Assembly: GCF_001983175.1 (NCBI RefSeq)
Contig: NZ_MNPW01000022.1
Location: 1 to 48,895 of the forward strand
Source of the DNA: Pseudomonas cedrina subsp. cedrina
Lineage (GTDB): Bacteria > Pseudomonadota > Gammaproteobacteria > Pseudomonadales > Pseudomonadaceae
Length of the DNA: 48,895 nt
Reading direction: 5' to 3'
Shown: in pieces, positions 26,300 to 33,900 of the stretch
How positions within the stretch are numbered: the stretch's first letter is position 1
How the letters are laid out: each line of letters begins with the position of its first letter
Program-made: the position numbers and the translations under genes
Notes under the pieces: model-generated
What the model was told of the DNA's origin: nothing
Database searches by the model: none
Seen by the model: the letters and a program-made list of their open reading frames with translations, nothing else

Positions 26300-27342
26300 A
26301 TACACGTATCCCGCTGTACCCTGCGCTGTTTGGCGAGCAGGAAAAAACCCTGCTGCAATCGCCGGCATTCAAGGTCAGCGCCTGGACTTACCCGTCCGGC
26401 GTGCCGGCCCTGAGCCTTGAAAACAGCCGTGGACGGCTGGTGGTATTGCCTTATCAGGGGCAGATGATCTGGTCAGCCGTGTTCGACGGTTGCGACTTGA
26501 CCATGAGCAACCTGTTCGAGCAACCCAAGCCCAGCCCGACGATCATTGATACCTATGGCTGCTTCATGTTTCACAGCGGCTTGCTGCGCAACGGTTGCCC
26601 GGCGGCGGATGACACCCATGCCTTGCACGGCGAGATGCCATGCGCGCCGATGGACACGGCCTGGCTTGAAATCGACGAGGGCATTTTGCGCCTGGGCGGT
26701 TCTTACCAATATGCCAAGGGATTCGGCGATCGCTACCGGGCGAGCCCCTGCGTGACACTGCGCGCCGATTCGGCCTTGTTCGATATCGGTATGGACGTGA
26801 CGAACCTGGCCGGCAAGCCCATGGACCTGATGTACATGGCCCACATGAACTACGCGTTCGTGACCGGTGCGCGGTTTGTCGAGCCGCAGGGCATGCAGCG
26901 CATGCGCCTGCGCACCAGCGTGCCGGACCACGTCAAGCCAACCCCGGCCTGGAGCGCCTATATGGCGCAACTGGCCGCGCAACCGGCTCAATTGGCCTGC
27001 CTTGATCAGCCGGCACTGTACGACCCGGAGATCGTGTTTTTCTTCGATGGCGTAGGTACGGATGCCGCGGGCCAGGCGCATTTTCTGCTGGATCATCCCG
27101 ACGGAGCTGCGTTCTATACCCGTTACCGTCCCGAGCAGTTCGAGCATGCCGTGCGCTGGATCCTGTACACGCCGGATCAGCAAGTGGCGGCGTTCGTACT
27201 GCCGTCCACCTGCGAGCCCGAGGGCTATAACGCCGAAAAAACCAAAGGTCACGTGCGCGAACTGGCGGCTGGAGCCAGCGCTTCGTTCAGTGTCACCACC
27301 GGATACTTGAATGCGCAGGAACGGCAGAAACTGTTGGGTTAA
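26296..27342 (+). CDS. deoX: DUF4432 (aldose 1-epimerase-like) protein DeoX
   Basis: The 348-residue protein belongs to the galactose-mutarotase fold group annotated as DUF4432. Supporting segments are LPYQGQMIWSAVFDGCDLTM, HGEMPCAPMDTAWLEI with a His as in mutarotases, and YMAHMNYAFV. It may interconvert sugar anomers so that the kinase gets its preferred form, but no activity is established that I know of. Its ATG overlaps the permease stop (ATGA). In Salmonella the matching third gene is deoX, of unknown function. Its stop overlaps the stop of the convergent regulator gene. Confidence 0.8.
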   Translation: MNTRIPLYPALFGEQEKTLLQSPAFKVSAWTYPSGVPALSLENSRGRLVVLPYQGQMIWSAVFDGCDLTMSNLFEQPKPSPTIIDTYGCFMFHSGLLRNGCPAADDTHALHGEMPCAPMDTAWLEIDEGILRLGGSYQYAKGFGDRYRASPCVTLRADSALFDIGMDVTNLAGKPMDLMYMAHMNYAFVTGARFVEPQGMQRMRLRTSVPDHVKPTPAWSAYMAQLAAQPAQLACLDQPALYDPEIVFFFDGVGTDAAGQAHFLLDHPDGAAFYTRYRPEQFEHAVRWILYTPDQQVAAFVLPSTCEPEGYNAEKTKGHVRELAAGASASFSVTTGYLNAQERQKLLG

Positions 27343-28097
27343 ACCAGCAATTGCGCACCGTTGGCCTGGATCACGTCCTTATAGCCGCGCGGGATTTTCT
27401 TGTCGCTGACTACGTACTGAAAGTCTTGCAGAGCAGCGAAGTGAGCGGTGCGCACGGTGTCGAACTTGCTGAAATCGGCGAGCAATACGCGTTGCTGGGC
27501 TTGGCGCATGACCTTTTGCTTGACCTCGACTTCATTGAAGTTGAAGCACGTCACGCCAAATTCCTGGCTGACACCGGCGGCAGTCACGAAGGCCCACGTC
27601 AGGCGCACGCTGTCGAGAATGCTGCTTTCGGCACTGCTTTCGAAGACCTGGTTCTTGCGGTGGAAGGTGCCGCCGCACAACACGATGTGGCAATTGGGCT
27701 TGTTCTGCAGCTTGAGCAGCACGTTCAACGAGCTGCACACCGCGGTGAACTCCAGCGCATCGGGGATGAAATCCACGACAAACGGCGAAGTGGTGCCACA
27801 GTCGAAAAATACCGTGTCGCCTGGCTGGATCAACTGGGCGGCGAGTTTACCGATACGGCGCTTTTCCTCGACGTGACGCGTGTCCTGCTCGGCTACCCGG
27901 TAATCGCCGACCTCGTTGCCGACGCGGGTGATGTAGCCACCCAGCAGCCGCAGATGCTTGCTGAAGTGGTTGAGATCGCGGCGCAGGGTCATCTCGGAAA
28001 CGTCCAGCAGGGCGGCCATTTCCTTCAAGTGAATGGCGTTCTGGTCTTGCAAGGCTTGTTGGATAAGCTTCAGTCGCTCGGCTTTTCTACTGTCCAC
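27339..28097 (-). CDS. DeoR-family transcriptional regulator of the deoxyribose locus
   Basis: This 252-residue protein has the DeoR N-terminal winged helix-turn-helix (KEMAALLDVSEMTLRRDLNHF, about residues 24-45) and the C-terminal sugar-phosphate sensor domain (DTVFFDCGTTSPFVVDFIP; VLLADFSKFD). Proteins of this kind repress sugar operons until a phosphorylated sugar binds. It is divergent from deoC and convergent with deoX. It is the likely ligand of the two 30-bp operators (23936-23965 and 28124-28153), one of which lies just upstream of its own start, implying autoregulation. It is the counterpart of DeoQ in Salmonella by position. Confidence 0.9.
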   Translation of the reverse strand: MDSRKAERLKLIQQALQDQNAIHLKEMAALLDVSEMTLRRDLNHFSKHLRLLGGYITRVGNEVGDYRVAEQDTRHVEEKRRIGKLAAQLIQPGDTVFFDCGTTSPFVVDFIPDALEFTAVCSSLNVLLKLQNKPNCHIVLCGGTFHRKNQVFESSAESSILDSVRLTWAFVTAAGVSQEFGVTCFNFNEVEVKQKVMRQAQQRVLLADFSKFDTVRTAHFAALQDFQYVVSDKKIPRGYKDVIQANGAQLLV

Positions 28098-28123
28098 GAG
28101 TATTCCAGGGCTTGATTGTTGAT

Positions 28124-28153
28124 GTTAAATAAGTAACATTAAATGTGAATATT
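28124..28153 (-). promoter_or_regulatory. Operator of the deoxyribose locus, copy 2
   Basis: Read on the minus strand this block starts AATATTCACA and ends ACTTATTTAAC, matching the deoK operator at 25 of 30 positions. GTTA and TAAC arms frame the end (28124-28137). It sits in the 127-bp gap between the regulator start and deoC, so one site could control both. Confidence 0.75.
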
Positions 28154-28224
28154 GCAACTATAAAAGTGAGCGTCGTGACACGCGCCGCACACTCATTGGC
28201 AACATACAGGCAAGGACCCCTTAA

Positions 28225-28908
28225 ATGAACAGTCTTCCACCCGCAGCATTAGCCAAATACATCGATCACACGTTGCTCGCCGCCGACGCCTCCCGTGAGC
28301 AAATCCGGACCTTGTGCGAAGAAGCCCGGGAACACGGCTTTTATTCGGTGTGCGTGAATTCCGGGCAAGTGCCTTACGCCGCATCGTGCCTGAGCGACAA
28401 ATCCGTGGTGATTTGTGCGGTGGTGGGCTTCCCACTGGGCGCTGGCCTGAGCGACACCAAGGCGTTCGAAGCCCGACAGGCGATTGCCGCCGGGGCAGGG
28501 GAGATCGATATGGTGCTCAATATCGGCTGGTTGAAGGACGGGCTGCTGGACGCCGTGCGCGAAGACATTGCCCAGGTTCACAAGGCCTGCGGCGCCGTAC
28601 CGTTGAAGGTCATCCTGGAAACCTGCCTGCTTGATGACGAGCAGAAGGTCCAGGCCTGTGAAATCTGCCGCGACCTGGGCGTGGCCTTCGTCAAGACATC
28701 CACGGGGTTCAGCCGCGGCGGCGCTACGGTCGAAGATGTGGCACTGATGCGCCAGACCGTGGGTGCCGGGGTTGGCGTAAAGGCGTCCGGGGGCGTGCGC
28801 GACTATCCGACAGCGTTGAAGATGATTGAGGCCGGAGCGACACGCCTGGGCAGCAGCTCGGGGATTGCGATTGTGGGTGGCGCGCTGACGGCGGCAGGCG
28901 ATTACTGA
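28225..28908 (+). CDS. deoC: Deoxyribose-phosphate aldolase
   Basis: A 227-residue class I aldolase. The Schiff-base lysine is in VAFVKTSTGF (Lys157) and the second active-site lysine is in VGVKASGGVRDY; IDHTLLAADASREQI opens the barrel. It cleaves 2-deoxyribose 5-phosphate to acetaldehyde and glyceraldehyde 3-phosphate, completing the pathway started by the kinase and permease. AAGGA precedes the ATG. It is transcribed apart from deoKPX but shares the operator sequence. Confidence 0.96.
   Translation: MNSLPPAALAKYIDHTLLAADASREQIRTLCEEAREHGFYSVCVNSGQVPYAASCLSDKSVVICAVVGFPLGAGLSDTKAFEARQAIAAGAGEIDMVLNIGWLKDGLLDAVREDIAQVHKACGAVPLKVILETCLLDDEQKVQACEICRDLGVAFVKTSTGFSRGGATVEDVALMRQTVGAGVGVKASGGVRDYPTALKMIEAGATRLGSSSGIAIVGGALTAAGDY
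28493..28500 (+). other. KOPS-type octamer nearest dif, left side
   Basis: GGGCAGGG fits the E. coli FtsK-orienting consensus GGGNAGGG and points right, towards dif about 1 kb away. Others left of dif, all on the + strand, are at 6512, 12998, 17463 and 20650. The site lies inside deoC, so it can only be judged as part of the whole set. Confidence 0.6.
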
Positions 28909-28915
28909 GGTGAGC

Positions 28916-28953
28916 ATATAACTCAACTAAATAGTCATTTAGTTGAGTTATAT
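28916..28953. terminator. AT-rich 17-bp perfect hairpin after deoC
   Basis: ATATAACTCAACTAAAT (28916-28932) pairs perfectly with 28937-28953 around a 4-nt loop and is followed by TATTTTG. It starts 8 bp after the deoC stop, so it is probably a terminator. The low GC content marks the beginning of a compositionally different stretch that reaches past dif. Confidence 0.6.
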
Positions 28954-28990
28954 TATTTTGCTATTAAAGTGAAGCAGGGTAGACCTAATC

Positions 28991-29308
28991 TTAAGTGGTT
29001 TCTGCGGGTTTTAAGAGAGCCTGGAAAGCTTGCTCAGTGGCTTGTTCCGCCTCTTTGATTTGGTTGAGAACTGCCATAAGGCGCTGGGAAATTTCTTCTT
29101 CTATTGCCGAGTCTGATAGATCACCTAGCAGGCTCGACATCTTTTTTAGACGATTCACATGGTCGCTATTAGAAGGCACCACATAGCATCTGAATTTTGC
29201 GATCTCTATCTGGGTAGCTCCAATGGGTGTTGTCATGATCTGCGCTAGGAGCTTCGCGCTTGCGGCCCGTTCACGTTTCCTTTGGGCTTTATCAAAGCTC
29301 AAGTGCAA
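28991..29308 (-). CDS. Small hypothetical protein, possibly 5'-truncated
   Basis: A 105-residue frame with a basic start (DKAQRKRERAASAKLLAQIM) and a helical, charged body (LLGDLSDSAIEEEISQRL; IKEAEQATEQAFQALL). It begins with TTG and lacks a good ribosome binding site. Just upstream, in another frame, a 21-residue reading frame (29292-29357) reads WKIDWDAIAAIALEL and stops where this frame begins. A hydrophobic helix followed by a Lys/Arg-rich stretch is a usual arrangement for small membrane-anchored proteins, so the two may be one gene broken by a frameshift. I do not recognise the family. Base composition is more AT-rich than the neighbours. Confidence 0.45.
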   Translation of the reverse strand: MHLSFDKAQRKRERAASAKLLAQIMTTPIGATQIEIAKFRCYVVPSNSDHVNRLKKMSSLLGDLSDSAIEEEISQRLMAVLNQIKEAEQATEQAFQALLKPAETT

Positions 29309-29498
29309 TAGCAGCTATAGCGTCCCAGTCGATTTTCCATTCGGTACAAAGCCACATGCAATTTCTCCGTCAATTGGTGAGGCGACGTTTGTCGGGCAGC
29401 ATTCAAGCGCACAGTGATCAGCATTGCCAATGCTGAAAGCAGCAGGCGCCGTCAGGCTTCAAATGTGACCGGCAGAGTCCCCCAGTTTCATATAGGAC

Positions 29499-29526
29499 GG
29501 TTCGCATAATGTATATTATGTTAAAT
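29499..29526 (+). other. dif site, XerCD chromosome dimer resolution
   Basis: The 28 bp consist of the XerC-side half GGTTCGCATAA, the central hexamer TGTATA, and the XerD-side half TTATGTTAAAT. From memory this differs from E. coli dif at one base and is close to the pseudomonad dif. It lies in a non-coding AT-rich gap, and KOPS-type octamers change strand around it. XerC and XerD recombine here to resolve chromosome dimers, activated by FtsK at the division septum. Neither xerC nor xerD is recognisable in the window. Confidence 0.95.
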
Positions 29527-29626
29527 AGAGGATTACGCTGATAGGCTCATGCGCAGCCCAAAGCCCTGATTCGACAATCCCACTTCCGATGTCCACTTTC
29601 TTTCACAAGTATTTTCCCCTCCCCAT

Positions 29627-29634
29627 AGGTATGC
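29627..29634 (-). other. KOPS-type octamer nearest dif, right side
   Basis: The + strand reads CCCTCCCC, that is GGGGAGGG on the - strand, pointing left to dif 100 bp away. Others right of dif, all on the - strand, are at 32554, 34063, 34222, 35075, 44573, 45877 and 47724. The gap 29527-29736 has no other gene and no clear promoter that I can defend. Confidence 0.6.
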
Positions 29635-29736
29635 TCCGCGTTTGTTACCAATCATTGATACCGGGATGCCGACCCAGGTCTCTGCTGCACAACCGCAGTA
29701 TATGGAGCCGTATCCTCTCAAGGACGTTTGAACACA

Positions 29737-30939
29737 ATGAGTACCACCGCGCTGGACATCAGCAGCCTGACGCCACTGCCTTACCACCAGCGTGTGGTCG
29801 ATTACCTCAAAGCCTATGAACCTGTCGTGTGGGAATGGGCCTCGTCCTTGGGCGTTCAACAGGAGCATGCTCAGGATGTGCGCGCGCAATTGCTGCGTGA
29901 CACTTATCGCCTGAGCCCCGAGACCCATCCCCAGGCCTATCAAGCCTGTGAAACAGCGCTGCAGTGCTTGCAGATCAACGCACCCGCAACCCTTTACCAG
30001 GCTGGCGACGGTGCGATGAATGCGAGCCTGTATTACCTGGCCGGTGAAGTGCATGTGGTGTTTTACGGACCGATTCTTGAGCGCCTGGATGCCCAGGAGT
30101 TGCTGGCCTTGCTCGGGCATGAGTTGGCCCATTACCGCTTATGGTCGGAGCACAATGGCGACTTTCTCACCGCCGAGCGGATTCTTAATCATGCCATGGC
30201 CGATGTGAATACGCCGGCCAGCCTGGAACAGACCGCACGTCTCTATAGCCTGCACACTGAAATCTATGCCGACCGCGGTGCCGCCCTGGTTGCCAATGGT
30301 CCAGAAGCGTCGATTACGTCTCTGGTCAAGATTCACACCGGGATTATCAGCGTTGATGCCGCCAGCTACTTGAAGCAGGCCCGTGAGCTGGACGGCAAGG
30401 ATGCACCGTTATCCCAGGGCATTTCCCATCCGGAGACGTTTCTACGCTCCCAAGCGGTAGACAGCTGGTGGCAACAACTCCCGGATACGGACAACTGGCT
30501 AAACCGCCGCTTGCACGGGCCGTTGTCGCTCACTCGTCTGGACGTGACCGATCAGGTCGAGTTGACCGCCCTCACCCGCAGCTTTATTGCTCATTTCATC
30601 GGCACGTCCGTGTTGCAATCGGAGGTTGTGCTCAACCAGGTGCGAGGTTTCTTTCCGGACTGGAAAGACAACGAAACGCCACTCGATCTGGCGACGCTGA
30701 ATGCCGAGCGTATCGACACAAGCATCCATGAATACCTGCACTTCATCATGCTTGACCTGAGCCTGGTGGACCGCGACCTGCGGGATGAAGCCCTGCTGCA
30801 CGCCGCGCGCACCGCCAAGAAACTCGGCAGCGCCGATGACTTTATCAACGTGCTCAAGCGCGATATCAAACTACCAAAACGTGAGCTCGACCCGATCGTT
30901 CGTGCGCTCAAAGCGGAGGTCGACACATGGACCCAGTAA
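29737..30939 (+). CDS. M48-type zinc metallopeptidase
   Basis: The 400-residue protein carries HELAH at residues 128-132 (LLGHELAHYRLW) and a downstream TEIYADRGAAL whose Glu175 fits the third zinc ligand of M48 peptidases. It has no signal peptide or transmembrane helix, so it is a cytoplasmic protease, unlike HtpX. The second half (residues about 190-400) is helical and not recognised. The ATG at 29737 is taken as the start; a TTG at 29728 is also possible. Its last 13 bases overlap the start of the giant helicase gene, so the two are translationally coupled. The pairing suggests a toxin- or sensor-like protease in a defence module; this is inference. Confidence 0.8.
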   Translation: MSTTALDISSLTPLPYHQRVVDYLKAYEPVVWEWASSLGVQQEHAQDVRAQLLRDTYRLSPETHPQAYQACETALQCLQINAPATLYQAGDGAMNASLYYLAGEVHVVFYGPILERLDAQELLALLGHELAHYRLWSEHNGDFLTAERILNHAMADVNTPASLEQTARLYSLHTEIYADRGAALVANGPEASITSLVKIHTGIISVDAASYLKQARELDGKDAPLSQGISHPETFLRSQAVDSWWQQLPDTDNWLNRRLHGPLSLTRLDVTDQVELTALTRSFIAHFIGTSVLQSEVVLNQVRGFFPDWKDNETPLDLATLNAERIDTSIHEYLHFIMLDLSLVDRDLRDEALLHAARTAKKLGSADDFINVLKRDIKLPKRELDPIVRALKAEVDTWTQ

Positions 30940-33900
30940 TCCAACCCGTCACATTCACTGAGTTACTCAATAGCCACGATGGCGCTGCAGTACCCATCGA
31001 CGATGTGTTGTTCCTGGCGCTACCGCTGCTACGCCAAGTGGCGCAACTGCATGAACTGGGGCGTGTCGCCCAGCTCAGTTATTTCGATGTGATACAGGGG
31101 CCGGAGCGCACGCTGCAATTGCGCAATCCCGAGGGTATACCTGCGCGACTGGCGATGGACGCGATCAAGCAGGTGCAGCCCAATCCGGAATCGGCGCTCA
31201 ACGTCGTCGGCAAAGTCCGCCTGACTCGGGATTCGGAAAGCGGCGTGGCCATTACTGACCTGCAAGTCCAGGAAGATCTGCATCAAACCATCGACCACCC
31301 GGTGTTCCTCCCTGACCTGCACAGTTGGGAGCATCGCCTCGGGCACCACGATGAGATCACCGACATATTCCAGCTCGGCCAATTATTGGCGTGCCTGGCG
31401 TGCGGGCTGGATTTCGCCGATATCAATGACCTCAAGACGTTTGCCCGGCACCGTCGCAATCTGTTCCAGCTCAATGGCCGACTCAACCCGGTGCTGGCCA
31501 ACCTTATCGTCGAGATGACTGAGCTCAACCGCCATGAGCGCGCCACTGATGTGGGCTCGCTGGCACGCCGCCTGGAGTCCTGGCGCGAACAGCCGGCCAG
31601 CCTGGACGTCGAGCGTGTGTTGGCCCAGGCCGAAGGCCCGGCTTCGCGGCGCACCGTGGTGCTGGAACATCTGCGCAACCGGTTGTTTGACCTTTCGCGT
31701 CGCAATCGCCTGCTGTATTTCCGGCCGACCCAGGCCAACGTCAACTTGACCGTGGCCAGCGTTCCGTTGGTGATGCGCATTGAAAGTATCCGGCCCGAAG
31801 CGCTGTGCACCTGGCAGCCCAACTTCGGCGGATTCTCCGAACAAGTGCTCAGCGGTAAACCTGTCGGCCTGCAGCAATGGCTACGGTTCGAAGACCAGGT
31901 CTGGCTGCAGGCGTCCCTGGAGCGCATCATCCAGGAAACCCGCCGCGACCGCGCCGAATTCGGCTTCAGTAACCTTCGCCTGGTGGTGGCGTTCATGCGC
32001 TGGCACAACCTCAAGGACACGCCGGAAGAACGCATCGTCACCCCGCTGCTGTGGTTGCCGGTGGAATTGAGTCGCAAAAAAGGCGTACGTGACCAGTTCG
32101 TGTTGCAGTGCGACGAAACCGAGGCCGAATTCAACCCGGTACTGCGTCATCAATTGCGTCAGCTCTACGACATCCAGTTGCCGGAAACCGTCGACCTGCA
32201 AAAGACTTCGCTGGAAGACATCCACGCTGATATTGCGCGCCAGATCAAACTGACCGAACCCGGCGTCGAGTTACGCCTGCAAAGCAAGCCGCAAATCGAA
32301 CTGATCCACCAAAAAGCCGTGCAGCATCTGCACCACTTCCAGCGCCGTCGTGCCCGCCAGCGCATGTCGACACCTTTGACGAAGCCGGATTTCAGCTACG
32401 ATCGCGAAGATTTCCGTCCCCTGGGCCTGCAGTTGTTCCAGCAGAAGGTGCTGCCCAGCGAGTTGCCGCTACGCCTGGCCGTAGGCGCCAAACCCGTTCC
32501 GCGCAACCAACACCCGCAGATGGTTGCCAGCAGTGCCGAAAACAGCACCTTCGCCCTGCCCGAGAACCAGGGGCATCGCTACGCCTGGGACATAGACCTC
32601 ACCCAGGTGACCCTGGCCAACTTCAATTATCGCAAGATGTCGCTGGTGCGTGACTATGCACAGTTGATCGACGAACCGGCGCAGAACGAAGCGTTTGACC
32701 GGATGTTCTCCATCGAGCCTCGGGACGTCGAGGTCCAGGCCCCCGACCCGATCCCGTTGCCCGAACAGTGGAACGTGGTGGCGGGCGACGCCACGCAGAA
32801 TGCGGCCGTCAGCCTGGCCCGTACCGGGCGTAACTTCATCATTCAGGGACCGCCAGGCACAGGCAAATCCCAGACCATCACTAACCTGATCGCGGACTAC
32901 GCCGGTCGCGGCCTGCGAGTGCTGTTTGTCTGTGAAAAACGTGCGGCACTGGACGTGGTGTTCCATCGCCTGCAGCAAAGTGAACTGGGTGATTTGTGCT
33001 GCCTGATCCACGACTCCCAGACCGACAAGAAGACCTTCGTGGGCAACCTGCGCGAGTGCTATGAGCGCTGGATCGCCGGCGATGCGCAGTCGTCGCAGGT
33101 GCAGGCCAGGCGCGACACCTTACTGGCTGGCCTGAGCCAGCAGTTGGGCTTGATAGAGCGTTTTGAACAGGCAATGCGTGGAATGCCGGAGTCCTTGGCA
33201 TGCTCGGTACGCGAGTTGGTACGTCACTTGATCGAACTGCCGCCCGTTGCTGCCACGCTGCCTCCCGAAGCCTTGGAGCGTCTACCCGAATGGCGTCATT
33301 GGCAGGCACAAAGCGAGCTGACCGGTCGCGTCTATCAGGCGATCAAAGAACGTTTCGGCCTCGACAGCTTCGCACGTCACCCTTTCAGCCGCTTGGCCTC
33401 AAGCCTGATTACCCACGAACATGCGTACGGCCAACTCAAGGCGTTCCTGGATGAAGCCGGTGGGCTGATCGACAGCGTCGAGCAATGCCTGGAGTCATCG
33501 TCGAGCCTGTTGTCCGCGGACACTCGCCTGGCGGACGCGTGCGTGCTGACCCAGGCCGCCGAACACTTGACCAGCGCCAACCTGGCAGCGCATCTCGACC
33601 TGCTGGAACCGGGCTCATCAGGCGCCCAAGCGCTGCACGCCGAGCAGGCGGCGTTGCAAGCACTGGCCGTACAGCAACACAACGCCCGTGAATCCAACCA
33701 CCACTGGCGTGAAAAACTCGCGCCCCAGGACACCCAGGCTGCCATCGATCTGGTACAGCGCCTGGAAGGCTCGCTGCTGCGTTGGCTGCAACCTGCCTGG
33801 TGGCGGCTGCGCAGTGAATTGCAACGACGCTACGACTTCAGCCAGCACGCGATTCGACCAACTTTGCGCAGTGTGCTGGACAACCTGGCCGACGAGCATC

